DNA of 64,000 bases from JABDBL01 sp963845445 (GCA_963845445.1 CAWJSE010000002.1:186001-250000); one strand, 5' to 3'; positions 54,064 through 63,639 are shown, counted from the first letter of the stretch. Numbers and translations: made by a program. Notes: generated by a model from the sequence alone, not told the origin.

Positions 54064-55086
54064 TTAATTTACTCTATGAAGAACATAATCAGTGAATGCT
54101 GACAGAGAGTCTTTGTAAATTGAATTGGGCAGAATCTCTAGACTTTCCTTGGCTTTCTCTCCATGCTGGCGAGCTAAACTTATGGTTGACTCAATGCCAC
54201 CGTTATTTTTTATCAAATCTAGAGCAGTTTCTAAGCCGCTTTGTTCGCAGACACCTTTGCTTGATATTAGTCTTTCTAATTGTGCGGCAATTTTGTCCTG
54301 ACGCTCCAAAACGAATAAAGCAGGAGCCGTAAGAATTCCGCCTCTTAGATCACTACCGGCTTGCTTGCCAAGAGTTGTGCTGTCGCCGGTAAAATCAAGC
54401 AGGTCATCAACGATTTGAAAACATATGCCTAAATGTAATCCGTAATTTTTCAAAGCTAGAATTGTTGCTTCGTTGGCATCGTTTAAAATAGCCGCACTTT
54501 CTGTGCCAGCAGCGAACAAAGATGCAGTCTTGGAAACAGATTTCTTAATATAATCGTGCCAGCTTATACTGGTCGAAAATTGTTGTTTCATTTGCTGAAT
54601 TTCGCCCGCACACAAATCTCCCAAAACCTGACCGTAAATGCCTACTATTACGGGGCTTTTGATTTTTGCTAAACAGATTGAGGCTTGGGCAAATAATAAG
54701 TCGCCTAAAAGAACCGCTAGTCTATCACTAAAACGTTTATTGATGGTTTGTGAACCGCGCCTTACAGCAGCGCTATCCAAAATGTCATCGTGTACCAGGC
54801 TGGCTGTATGAATTAGCTCAGTAAGCACCGCTAATATGGTCTGTAAATTATTTATTTCCTCTGAAATATTCGTTGCTCGTGCACTGTGCAAAACTAATAG
54901 CGGGCGAATACGTTTGCCCCCTGCTTTAAACACCATAGACAATAATTCATTTATAAAGAGGTTGTCATCAATTAAATTTGTATTCAGTTGTTGCTCAACT
55001 AATTCTAAATCGCGTACAACTGGCTCAATGAACCTATTCAGATCCGGTTCACCTATCTTCGTGGATAATTGTGCTTTGCTCATCAA
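54064..55086 (-). CDS. Polyprenyl diphosphate synthase
   Basis: A 340-residue trans-prenyltransferase that extends allylic diphosphates with IPP, making the tail of quinones or carrier lipids. The first Asp-rich motif is LVHDDILD with RRG downstream, and the second is FQIVDDLLDFTGD. GGKRIRPLL is also conserved. The residues before the first motif are small, which suits long chains (for example solanesyl or heptaprenyl), but length cannot be fixed. It is upstream of ccs1-ccsB in the same direction. Confidence 0.92.
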   Translation of the reverse strand: MMSKAQLSTKIGEPDLNRFIEPVVRDLELVEQQLNTNLIDDNLFINELLSMVFKAGGKRIRPLLVLHSARATNISEEINNLQTILAVLTELIHTASLVHDDILDSAAVRRGSQTINKRFSDRLAVLLGDLLFAQASICLAKIKSPVIVGIYGQVLGDLCAGEIQQMKQQFSTSISWHDYIKKSVSKTASLFAAGTESAAILNDANEATILALKNYGLHLGICFQIVDDLLDFTGDSTTLGKQAGSDLRGGILTAPALFVLERQDKIAAQLERLISSKGVCEQSGLETALDLIKNNGGIESTISLARQHGEKAKESLEILPNSIYKDSLSAFTDYVLHRVN

Positions 55087-55217
55087 TTGAATATGACACT
55101 TAGATAGTTACACTAAAGACCATTATTTGATTAGGAACTTCAAAGCATAAATTATGACAGAGCTTGTCATGAAATGTCTTTCAATGAGCTTTCGTTTTAT
55201 ACTCATAACTTAATTGA

Positions 55218-55704
55218 TTGGAGAATTTGGGCACTTTGGTATTAGAGAAACTAAAATCGGACCTAGAACAAAATAAAATCTCACTTGCTGATGCTATTGT
55301 GAGAGCTTTGCCTGCTTTAAAAGATAAGCATAATGACGCAACAATGGGCTGGCTATCCAATGAATTGCAGGGTTATAGCAATCCTTTGACTTTTTATTAT
55401 GAAGATAGTCAGTCCTTTCCACGTTATCGTGTGGTCTATGGTGCACTCAAAGTCTTGAATAAAGAAGGAAACTTAGTTAATCTTCAACATCCTTTAGCCG
55501 ATAGACCTAAATATTTTCTTAGTGCCCCGGTTTCTTGGTTAGAGGAATCTTTTGCTGTGCCGGGAGATGTGTGTTTCACCGAAATGACAAGAATTATCTC
55601 ATGACAAGAGCTCTGGCGAAGTTATAGTTCTGGCCTATAGCCACAAGCAATTGCAAGCAACTCTAGGTGAAATCAAAAAGAAGCTTTTGGCATTACTCAA
55701 ATAG
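55218..55704 (+). pseudogene. AbiTii-domain protein gene, frameshifted
   Basis: The first 128 codons carry an AbiTii-like N-terminal domain (ISLADAIVRALPALKD, WLSNELQGYSNP and PRYRVVYGAL), named from abortive-infection loci. The frame stops at 55602. The +1 frame continues the domain (KSSGEVIVLAYSHKQLQATL) up to a stop at 55704, so a single base appears surplus between 55585 and 55604. In all it would encode about 161 residues. The start is one of several TTGs (55218, 55227 or 55236) and is uncertain. A toxin or effector domain is lacking. Confidence 0.6.
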
Positions 55705-55710
55705 AAGGGC

Positions 55711-56967
55711 TCATTTCCAATTCCATTGCATACGCACCGGGGCGTATACACCACATTTAAGAAATGCTTCTTCTATTTTGATTTTTTCGTCATGAGCACA
55801 AGACAAAACGGTTACTGCTTGCTTGGCGGAAATAATGCCTTCCATAAATACACTCTGACATCGTAAAGCGTTGCACAGGTTGCTATCATCGATTAGATGT
55901 GCTTCTAAAAGCTTTTTCCCTATACGCACCAGAGTTGAGTTAGGGTCTTGTTTGGCAATTACTGCTTCGACTGGGTCGCGAGCGATAATCCCTGATTCAA
56001 CAAGCAAGTCACCAAGTCTAAGGAGTGGCTGTGGTACTTGTGGCGGTGGTTTGAGCTCAGCAATCGCTTGATAAACAGGTATTTTCTTAAGTGCTACCTG
56101 CCTGAGGGCGTCGCCAGCCTGAAAAGCTTTTAAATAAGTGCCAATCATTTCTAACAATGAAATGGCTGATTCTAATAAACTTGATTCGATTAAGCTATTT
56201 TCGCTAATAATCTGCACGTATGGCTTCTTTTCCATCAATTTGCGCTCTTCAATATCTTGATAGTCTGCTTCGGTTAAGCATTCTGCCATTACCAGTAATT
56301 CTGGCAAACTAAGGGTATCTCCGCTGGGATTGCGATATTGTCCAGATTCAAATAAAAGCTGAATAAAAGTCATTTTGCGCTGCACTGCCTCATGAAGTAA
56401 TTTAGCAGCAGTATCTTTGGTGGTTTTTTCTTCTTCTACCGCAGAAGCGGCAGTAATTACTTGTCCAAAAACCCATCGACTCATCAAACGAGTTACTATA
56501 ATCGTTTTTCCAAGAGGGAGGTGCATCTCATTGGCTTTTTGAAGTGATTGATTGAGTTGTTCTGAATTTAGCAGTTTTGCAGCTAATAAAAGATCAGCCA
56601 ACAGATTTGCAGGTTTGGTGGTACTGAGCTCTATGGCGCCATTTTTGTTTGCATCAGTGGCATTCTCATCCTGGATTGGCAATGCTTCCTCAAAAGTAAT
56701 CCCATGTTGATTAGCCAGTTGTAGAGCATGACTGGCCGCAGCAAGCGATATTTGGCCTGAGGCCACCATTTCTTTAGCGCTTATAACTGCTTTTAATCTT
56801 TCATGGCTAGCCAGGTTGAGCATGGTTATGGCTCGGTCTAATGACATTTCGAGACGCTTGGCACAACTTGTAGCTTCGTTAAGTTGCGCATCAGAAATTA
56901 TATGAGATGATTTAAGCAACTTACGAAATAGCTCGACCTCGTCACCCACAACCTTGATTTTCTCCAT
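55711..56967 (-). CDS. Helical-repeat protein resembling MshEN/GspE N-terminal domains
   Basis: A 418-residue soluble protein built of repeats in which short helices with Leu-Leu and Ser-Gln-Leu patterns recur (LLADLLLAAKLLNSEQLNQSL and LGDLLVESGIIARDPVEAVI). Such modules form the N-terminal domain of type II secretion and type IV pilus ATPases, which in some proteins bind c-di-GMP. No ATPase domain is present, so the role is unknown. It converges with the AbiTii gene. Confidence 0.6.
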   Translation of the reverse strand: MEKIKVVGDEVELFRKLLKSSHIISDAQLNEATSCAKRLEMSLDRAITMLNLASHERLKAVISAKEMVASGQISLAAASHALQLANQHGITFEEALPIQDENATDANKNGAIELSTTKPANLLADLLLAAKLLNSEQLNQSLQKANEMHLPLGKTIIVTRLMSRWVFGQVITAASAVEEEKTTKDTAAKLLHEAVQRKMTFIQLLFESGQYRNPSGDTLSLPELLVMAECLTEADYQDIEERKLMEKKPYVQIISENSLIESSLLESAISLLEMIGTYLKAFQAGDALRQVALKKIPVYQAIAELKPPPQVPQPLLRLGDLLVESGIIARDPVEAVIAKQDPNSTLVRIGKKLLEAHLIDDSNLCNALRCQSVFMEGIISAKQAVTVLSCAHDEKIKIEEAFLKCGVYAPVRMQWNWK

Positions 56968-57055
56968 TTTCGATTTTCTTGTCTCCTGTCTTGCCGTGCG
57001 CGTAATGATCCGTCTTTTTGCCTTTGGCGCTCGCTCGCCTCAAACTCGGCTCACT

Positions 57056-57454
57056 TCACTCCTTCTTTCCTTCAAATTTGAGAGCAGCGGAATTAATACA
57101 ATATCTTAAGTTTGTTGGCTGAGGTCCATCATTGAAAACATGCCCCAAATGAGCTTCGCATTGGCCGCAAATTACTTCTGTTCGTTCCATACCCAAACTT
57201 CTGTCTGAGCGAGTTTCAACATTTTCTTTTTGAGCAGCGTCCCAAAAGCTCGGCCAACCTGTGCCCGACTCAAATTTGTGATCGGAATGAAATAACAAAG
57301 CGCCGCAGCATACGCATTTAAATAACCCCTTATCCCTCCAATTATTATATTTACCAGTAAATGGTACTTCTGTACACTGCTGCCTGGTTACAGAATACTG
57401 TTCAGGGGTTAATTCTTGCTGCCATTCTTTGTCTGATTTATGAACCTTATTCAT
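57056..57454 (-). CDS. msrB: Peptide methionine (R)-S-oxide reductase
   Basis: MsrB repairs methionine-R-sulfoxide in proteins. The zinc cysteines are in CVCCG and CGQCEAHLGHVFNDGP, and the catalytic Cys is in RYCINSAAL. The length of 132 residues is normal, and there is no MsrA fusion or signal peptide, so it is cytoplasmic. The stretch just after the stop (57,000-57,055) is G+C-rich, with GCGCTCGCTCGC words. Confidence 0.95.
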   Translation of the reverse strand: MNKVHKSDKEWQQELTPEQYSVTRQQCTEVPFTGKYNNWRDKGLFKCVCCGALLFHSDHKFESGTGWPSFWDAAQKENVETRSDRSLGMERTEVICGQCEAHLGHVFNDGPQPTNLRYCINSAALKFEGKKE

Positions 57455-57582
57455 CGCATTTATCTCTCCACTGCAAAGGCTTTTAAAGTCTCTTTTGCCA
57501 TGCGATATCGTAGTTAACGAAAGGATGAGGAAGATTCATTGAAAGAAAGGTTAAAAATGAGAATCTTAAGAACGTAGCACAG

Positions 57583-58800
57583 CTATTTTCTGTCGTCTTC
57601 ACTACTCGGATAATTACCTATTTTGACACTGATCGATTTAATATTGCCATCACGAAATATGATTATTGTTATCGAATCTTCTGGCTTGTGGCTGCGAATT
57701 ATCGCCTGTACTTCGCGGCTGTTTTTAACTGATTTACCCTCTACCTTTTGCACGATATCGCCTTGTTCCAACCCAGATTTTTCCGCTGGACTGTTTACCG
57801 CTAATCCTGCAATAACTACTCCTTTGGTATTTGATGAGACGCCTAATGAACGAGCTAGATTCTCGTCCATATCTTGCATATAAATACCCAAATAAGGTCG
57901 TTCTATACTGCCTTTAGATAAAAGTTGGTCAGTTATTTGTCTGGCCGTATCAATTGGTATGGCAAACCCTATGTTTTGGGCATCCCCCCTAATAGCAGTA
58001 TTAATACCTATAACCTCGCCGCGAATGTTTAGCAGCGGTCCGCCTGAATTACCCGGATTAATAGCGGCATCAGTTTGTATTAATTCGACATTGTTATTGA
58101 GGTCTCTTAATGAGCGTCCCAGAGCGCTAATAATGCCGAATGTTACCGTATGATCCAGCCCCATAGGATTACCGATGGCTATAACCCATTCTCCCGGTCT
58201 TATATTTTTGCTCGTACCCAATTGAGCTACAGGTAGATCGGCAGCATTAATTTTTACGATAGCTAAATCAGTAAAGCTATCGCGGCCAACAACTGTGCCT
58301 TTAAAGACTCTTTTATCATTCAAAGTCACTTGAATATCATCTGCGTGGCCGACCACATGGTTATTAGTTAATATATAACCGTCCGTGCGATATATAAGTC
58401 CGGATCCAGCGCCCTTTTTCTCTAATTTTCGGTGTCCGTTTGGCAAGGGCATCCTATTTCCAGAACCAGGTCCAAAGAAAAAATCAAAATTGCCAAACGG
58501 TAGTGGTGGAGCAAAAGGGCTATCAGACAGGGTTACGCTGCTGCTGATATCAATATTAACCACACTATCGCTCATCCTTTGAGCAATCTCAGCGATTGTA
58601 TCTTCTGCCAAGAATATTTTTCCAGTTGGGTTTATGATCAGTCCAGGCTGAATAGCTGCTTTCAAATCACTGTTAGTCGGACTACCTTTACTCATATGCT
58701 GGACAAAATAATAGGCGCTCATGATTGCCACCACAAGGGTGGCTACAGATCCAATTAACATACCAGTGACCAATAAGCGTCCTTTCTCTTTATAAATCAT
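57583..58800 (-). CDS. htrA: HtrA/DegP-like periplasmic serine protease
   Basis: A 405-residue protease with a cytoplasmic tail, an N-terminal membrane anchor (about 10-35), a trypsin-like domain with His in ILTNNHVVGHA, Asp in DLAIVKI and Ser in NPGNSGGPLL, and one C-terminal PDZ domain (GVVIAGLAVNSPAEKSGL). It degrades misfolded envelope proteins. The ATG at 58800 is one base after the cysK stop, so the frame extension to 58860 is rejected. There are two residues before the anchor that differ from the classical signal, so it is probably anchored. Confidence 0.93.
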   Translation of the reverse strand: MIYKEKGRLLVTGMLIGSVATLVVAIMSAYYFVQHMSKGSPTNSDLKAAIQPGLIINPTGKIFLAEDTIAEIAQRMSDSVVNIDISSSVTLSDSPFAPPLPFGNFDFFFGPGSGNRMPLPNGHRKLEKKGAGSGLIYRTDGYILTNNHVVGHADDIQVTLNDKRVFKGTVVGRDSFTDLAIVKINAADLPVAQLGTSKNIRPGEWVIAIGNPMGLDHTVTFGIISALGRSLRDLNNNVELIQTDAAINPGNSGGPLLNIRGEVIGINTAIRGDAQNIGFAIPIDTARQITDQLLSKGSIERPYLGIYMQDMDENLARSLGVSSNTKGVVIAGLAVNSPAEKSGLEQGDIVQKVEGKSVKNSREVQAIIRSHKPEDSITIIIFRDGNIKSISVKIGNYPSSEDDRK

Positions 58801-58801
58801 T

Positions 58802-59752
58802 TTATTCACTTTCCTCAAACAGTGATGTGGATAAATAACGTTCTCCTGTGCTGCAGGCAATTGTCACGATTAGCTTGTTTTTGTTTTCTGGTCTCTTTGC
58901 CACTGTCAGAGCAGCAAAAACATTAGCACCAGTACTAATACCGGCAAAAATGCCCTCCTTTCTGGCCAGTTCACGTGCAGTTTTAAAGGCGTCTTCATTA
59001 CTTACCTGGATAACTTCATCAATTACTCTTAAATCTAGGATATCGGGAATAAAACCGGCACCGATACCTTGTATTTTATGTGGGCCCGGTTTAAGGGGCT
59101 GCCCGGCTAACTTTTGGGAAATAACTGGACTATCCGCTGGTTCAACGGCAATTACTCTAATATTTGGATTGCGGGACTTAACTACTTGTCCTACACCTGT
59201 TATGGTGCCACCAGTGCCTACTGCTGAAATAAATATGTCCATATTGCCTGAAGTGTCAGACCAAATTTCTTCAGCCGTAGTGGTTCTGTGTATTTCTGGA
59301 TTAGCTGGGTTTTTAAATTGCTGCAGCATATAAGTGTTTTTGGTATTGGCCACATGCTCCTCCGCTTTCGCAATGGCTCCGCGCATTCCATCTACCCCAG
59401 GAGTTAATATAATCTCAGCCCCTAAGGCTTTTAGTAGCCTACGTCTTTCAAGAGACATAGTTTCTGGCATAGTCAGCAACAGTTTATAACTAGAAGCAGC
59501 AGCCACAAAGGCAAGTGCGATACCTGTGTTACCCGATGTTGGTTCAACAAGCAAAGTTTTGTCTGGCGCAATCAAACCTTTCTCTTCAGCGTCTCTCACC
59601 ATAGCAGCGCCAATTCGGTCTTTGACAGAACCTAAAGGATTTTGGAACTCTAGCTTTAAACCAATAGTTGCAGGCAGGCCGGAAGAAATTTTATTCAAGC
59701 GTACTATAGGAGTTTTACCAATGATATGAGTAATACTCGAAGCGATAGGCAT
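58802..59752 (-). CDS. cysK: Cysteine synthase A
   Basis: O-acetylserine sulfhydrylase that makes cysteine from O-acetylserine and sulfide with PLP. The lysine for PLP is in PLGSVKDRIG, the substrate loop is EPTSGNTGIALAF, and the phosphate-binding loop is SAVGTGGTITG. The length of 316 residues is usual. It is the first gene of a pair with htrA. Confidence 0.96.
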   Translation of the reverse strand: MPIASSITHIIGKTPIVRLNKISSGLPATIGLKLEFQNPLGSVKDRIGAAMVRDAEEKGLIAPDKTLLVEPTSGNTGIALAFVAAASSYKLLLTMPETMSLERRRLLKALGAEIILTPGVDGMRGAIAKAEEHVANTKNTYMLQQFKNPANPEIHRTTTAEEIWSDTSGNMDIFISAVGTGGTITGVGQVVKSRNPNIRVIAVEPADSPVISQKLAGQPLKPGPHKIQGIGAGFIPDILDLRVIDEVIQVSNEDAFKTARELARKEGIFAGISTGANVFAALTVAKRPENKNKLIVTIACSTGERYLSTSLFEESE

Positions 59753-59804
59753 ATAGCCTCCTAGTCACTATCTGCTAGCCGATATTAGTCAAAAAGCGCT
59801 AATC

Positions 59805-60281
59805 TCATTTGTTTTTTTGTTCAGCTGGGACAAAAGGATTACTGGCTTTTAGCTGAGCTTGCCATTTTTCCCCTGTTTCTTTTAGAATCCTACCCTTCTT
59901 ATAATTTGCGGCATTAACATTTTTACCTGACGATTTCATCATTTGTGTGCCTTTATCGATGAGTCTCTTGGCACTATTTAGATTGTCTTTGTACTTCTTT
60001 TGCATCCTTTTTTCATCGCCACTAAAATCAGTTCCCACCGGCGGATTAACATTCGGATTAGTACTATTTAGGCCTGGTAGGACAGCATTGGGATTACTAT
60101 CTTCAGGCAAATCACCACCAGCTGCAGTACTGGGAGCTCCCGGCGATGTACCAAAAAAATTATTCGTTTGACCGAAGACGCAATTTGTGTAACTCAAAGA
60201 AATCGATAAAGTTAACATTGAGCAAAGAATGATTCTTTGCAGTACATTCACTTTTCGCATTATTTGAAATTTGTTTGTCAT
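59805..60281 (-). CDS. Secreted protein of unknown function
   Basis: A 158-residue protein starting at the ATG at 60281, eight bases after GGAG. It has a basic start, a hydrophobic stretch (IILCSMLTLSISLSYTNCVF) as signal peptide with a likely cut at VFG-QT, a Gly/Pro/Asn-rich disordered part and a basic helical C-terminal half with KKYKDNLNSAKRLIDKG. No family is recognised. The frame extends to 60326, but that part lies before the ribosome binding site. It is 48 bases upstream of nothing in its own direction except cysK. Confidence 0.65.
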   Translation of the reverse strand: MTNKFQIMRKVNVLQRIILCSMLTLSISLSYTNCVFGQTNNFFGTSPGAPSTAAGGDLPEDSNPNAVLPGLNSTNPNVNPPVGTDFSGDEKRMQKKYKDNLNSAKRLIDKGTQMMKSSGKNVNAANYKKGRILKETGEKWQAQLKASNPFVPAEQKNK

Positions 60282-60328
60282 CTTTTTTACTCCGTAGTTT
60301 GGCAGCGTTAAGGCTGTAAATACCAAGG

Positions 60329-61840
60329 TTAAATTTTAGCCAGTAGCGCTTGCTCTAACATAGGACATTGCTTCTTAGCGAAATTAGTTGATTTTTCAAA
60401 AGCATAGGCTGCTCGCAAAACCTTCTTATCATTAAGCGGTGCCCCCATAAACTGGAGACCAATTGGTAGATTATTATCAAAGCCGCATGGAATAGATATT
60501 GCTGGCAAGCCGGCTAAATCAGCAGGAATACTTGCGATGTCGGCCATATACATTTTTAATGGATCATCTGTGCGATCACCTAGCTTAAATGCTGTAGTTG
60601 GCGAGGTGGGGCAAATTACCAAATCATAAGACTTGAATATGTTATCAAATTCTTCTGTCAGTAAGCGTCTTACACGCTGAGCTTTTTTATAATATGCATC
60701 ATAATAGCCAGAACTAAGTACATACGTACCCAGCATGATACGGCGCTTTGGTTCTGGTCCAAAACCGATCTGCCGAGTGGAGAGATACATGCTTAGCAAA
60801 TCCTCAGCTTTCTTGTCTCTGATACCATATTTAACACCATCATAGCGGGCCAGATTTGAACTTGCTTCTGCTGGATTGAGGATGTAATAGACAGGCAGAG
60901 CATACTTAACTTTGGGTAGCGATACTGTATCTACTTTGGCTCCCAGACCGATCAGTGTTTCGATAGCGTGATTGATTGCTGTCTCAACACCCTTTTCATT
61001 ACCTTCACCAGATAATTCTTCAATAACTCCTATTTTTAATCCCTTCAAATCAGTGATTTGCGATAGTTCATTTACTAAAGAAACTAAGTCGTTATCAGCT
61101 AAGCGAGATTTCTCTGGTACTGAAGTCGAATCTTTAGGATCGTGTTTAGCTATGACTGCCAGTGTGCGAACAGTATCTTCGACTGTTCGAGCGAATGGAC
61201 CGACGTGATCCAGGCTGGAGGCTAAAGCAAAGAGACCAAAGCGCGAAGTGAGGCCATAAGTTGGCTTCATGCCTACTACACCGCAAAGCGAAGCCGGTTG
61301 TCGTACCGAGCCGCCTGTATCGGTGCCCAAGGCAATTGTGGCAAAACCAGCAGCAACTGCGGCTGCCGACCCGCCCGAGCTTCCTCCGGGCACGCATGCC
61401 AGATTCCAAGGATTGGCTACTTTACCGTAAGCGGAATTTTCGTTTGATGAACCCATCGCGAATTCATCGCAATTAGTTTTACCTATACAAATTGCACCGG
61501 CTTCAAATAAGAGCTCTACCGAACTGGCATTATAAATCGGCGCAAAATTCTCTAAAATTTTGCTACCGCAAGTGGTTGGGTAAGAATTTACCGCCAGGAC
61601 ATCTTTAACAGCTAATGGTACACCGGCTAATGGAGGTAGAGGCTTACCCGAAGCAACTAAAGAATCAATGTTTCTTGCTTGTTTGAGAGCCAAGTCTTTT
61701 GTCAAACAAAGAAATGCATTTGTTAAGTGATCTGATTTTTCAATATAATCAAAGTGAGCCTGTGTCAAGTCAACGGCCGACGCCTCTTTATTCTTGAGTA
61801 ACTTATTTATTTCGCTAATATTTTTGCCTAATAAAGTCAT
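60329..61840 (-). CDS. gatA: Glutamyl-tRNA(Gln)/aspartyl-tRNA(Asn) amidotransferase subunit A
   Basis: The amidase subunit of GatCAB, which releases ammonia from glutamine to convert misacylated Glu-tRNA-Gln or Asp-tRNA-Asn. The catalytic Lys is in VPLAVKDVLAV, the cis-Ser in GSSNENSAYG and the nucleophilic Ser in GTDTGGSVRQPAS; GGSSGGSAAAVAAG is the amidase signature. The length of 503 residues is normal. The other subunits, gatB and gatC, are not in the window. It is 12 bases after fabF. Confidence 0.95.
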   Translation of the reverse strand: MTLLGKNISEINKLLKNKEASAVDLTQAHFDYIEKSDHLTNAFLCLTKDLALKQARNIDSLVASGKPLPPLAGVPLAVKDVLAVNSYPTTCGSKILENFAPIYNASSVELLFEAGAICIGKTNCDEFAMGSSNENSAYGKVANPWNLACVPGGSSGGSAAAVAAGFATIALGTDTGGSVRQPASLCGVVGMKPTYGLTSRFGLFALASSLDHVGPFARTVEDTVRTLAVIAKHDPKDSTSVPEKSRLADNDLVSLVNELSQITDLKGLKIGVIEELSGEGNEKGVETAINHAIETLIGLGAKVDTVSLPKVKYALPVYYILNPAEASSNLARYDGVKYGIRDKKAEDLLSMYLSTRQIGFGPEPKRRIMLGTYVLSSGYYDAYYKKAQRVRRLLTEEFDNIFKSYDLVICPTSPTTAFKLGDRTDDPLKMYMADIASIPADLAGLPAISIPCGFDNNLPIGLQFMGAPLNDKKVLRAAYAFEKSTNFAKKQCPMLEQALLAKI

Positions 61841-61852
61841 GATTGTCCTGGG

Positions 61853-63106
61853 CTAATTCTTCTTGTATTTTGAAAACAACAATGCACAATTATGTCCGCC
61901 GAATCCAAAACTATTAGATAGAGCTAAATTAACCTCTACATTTTTGCGTGCCTTGTGAGGTACATAATCTAAATCGCAATCGGGATCAGGATTTTCTAAG
62001 TTGATTGTGGGCGGTACTATAGAGTCCTTAATAGCCAAAACACAGATAGCTGCTTCTAATGCCCCGGCAGCACCTAACAAATGGCCGGTCATAGACTTGC
62101 TTGAGCTTACCATTAACTTCTTGGCATGGTGGCCAAAAACATTTTTAATTGCCCTGGTTTCTGCTTTGTCGCCCAACCAAGTTGAAGTGCCATGGGCGTT
62201 GATATAATTTACCGCTTCTGGTTTAGAACCTTTTTCTTTCAAGGCTAATTCCATTGCCCTTGCCGCTCCGGCACCATCAGGCCGTGGTTGCACAATATCG
62301 AATGCATCGGCAGTAGAACCATAACCAACCATCTCAGCGTAAATAGGCGCCCCTCTTTTTAAGGCGTGGGTAAGAGATTCTAATATTAAAACAGCTCCGC
62401 CTTCCCCGATCACAAAGCCATCTCTGTCTTGGTCAAAAGGACGACTTGCTTTTTCAGGTTCACTATTTCGTGTAGATAGGGTACGCGCTGAAGCAAAGCC
62501 AGCCATTACTAAAGATGTAATTGGTGCTTCACTTCCTCCTGCAAACATAACATCCGCTTCGCCTCTTTGAATTAGTCGATAAGCGTCTCCGACAGAATTT
62601 GCCGAAGTAGCGCAGGCTGTTACTGTGCATAAATTCGGTCCTTGGGCGTTATGAAGCATGGAAATCCAGCCAGCAGCCATGTTCACTATCAACATTGGCA
62701 CCGTCATAGGTGAGCAACGGTCCGGCCCTTTATTAACCAATACTCGAAACTGTTCTTCTATGGACTGAAAGCCGCCAGCAGCTGAACCCACTACTACGCC
62801 CACTCTTTGCGGATCCAAGGTAGAGGTTTCGAGCTTGGCATCTTCTAAGGCTAAATAGCTAGCTACAATAGCTAATTGTATAAAACGATCTGTTCGCTTT
62901 ATTTGCTTAGGTTCCATCCATTTGCTGGCATCAAAATCGGTAATTTCAGCAGCAATTTTACTTGCTGGCTGTTGATCTGCTGGAATGCGAGTAACTCGCT
63001 TTACGCCGGATCGTCCTTGGACAATACCTCGCCAAAATTCATCTTTACCGATACCAACCGATGAGACGGTACCAATTCCTGTGATTACAACTCGCTCTGC
63101 TACCAT
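61853..63106 (-). CDS. fabF: 3-oxoacyl-[acyl-carrier-protein] synthase II
   Basis: FabF elongates acyl-ACP by condensing with malonyl-ACP. The catalytic Cys is in TVTACATSANS, and the two His are in NAHGTSTWLGD and SMTGHLLGAAGALE. FGFGGHNCALLF closes the C-terminal core. 417 residues is the usual size. It lies in a fabG-acpP-fabF order with 86 bases after acpP. Confidence 0.97.
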   Translation of the reverse strand: MVAERVVITGIGTVSSVGIGKDEFWRGIVQGRSGVKRVTRIPADQQPASKIAAEITDFDASKWMEPKQIKRTDRFIQLAIVASYLALEDAKLETSTLDPQRVGVVVGSAAGGFQSIEEQFRVLVNKGPDRCSPMTVPMLIVNMAAGWISMLHNAQGPNLCTVTACATSANSVGDAYRLIQRGEADVMFAGGSEAPITSLVMAGFASARTLSTRNSEPEKASRPFDQDRDGFVIGEGGAVLILESLTHALKRGAPIYAEMVGYGSTADAFDIVQPRPDGAGAARAMELALKEKGSKPEAVNYINAHGTSTWLGDKAETRAIKNVFGHHAKKLMVSSSKSMTGHLLGAAGALEAAICVLAIKDSIVPPTINLENPDPDCDLDYVPHKARKNVEVNLALSNSFGFGGHNCALLFSKYKKN

Positions 63107-63192
63107 TTAATTAAAATCGCTCTTTAATAAAACAATACACCTAACCCTTTTTGGCAAGGCCAAGCTTTCTGTTTTATTAAGACAAATAGAGA

Positions 63193-63432
63193 CTATACGT
63201 GAGCGGAAATGTACTTAACAGCTTCACCGACGGTTGTTATTTTTTCTGCTTCTTCGTCAGGGATTTCCATACCAAACTCTTCTTCAAGAGCCATTACTAG
63301 CTCAACCGTATCCAGTGAGTCTGCCCCTAGGTCTTTAGTAAAGCTTGCTTCCATCGTCACTTCATCTGCGTTTACATTGAGTTGCGCGACGGCTACCTTC
63401 TTTACTCGTTCGAAGGCTTCCTTTTCTTCCAT
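63193..63432 (-). CDS. acpP: Acyl carrier protein
   Basis: A 79-residue acidic protein that carries acyl groups on a phosphopantetheine arm attached to the Ser in GADSLDTVELVMALEEEF. It has a GGAGG-type ribosome binding site and lies between fabG and fabF, the common bacterial order. Confidence 0.98.
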   Translation of the reverse strand: MEEKEAFERVKKVAVAQLNVNADEVTMEASFTKDLGADSLDTVELVMALEEEFGMEIPDEEAEKITTVGEAVKYISAHV

Positions 63433-63639
63433 ACTGTGCCTGATCCTCCCAATTTCTGATCAACAAGAATACGTCAAAATCCGAGCTGGCTGCTAAAGCG
63501 CACCACGGGCAACTAGAATATCATGCCCGACTGTTTAGGTTAACAGCTTGGCCGATTCGTAACTACTTTACAAATAATAGTGTTGTATTCAGTAATAGTA
63601 GTGCTACTCAATGACTCAAGCTTGAGCCCCGCTGCAAGT

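Noticed and set aside
58848..59333. Plus-strand open frame of 161 codons
   Set aside because: It is antisense to cysK, whose motifs are complete; no ribosome binding site is seen.
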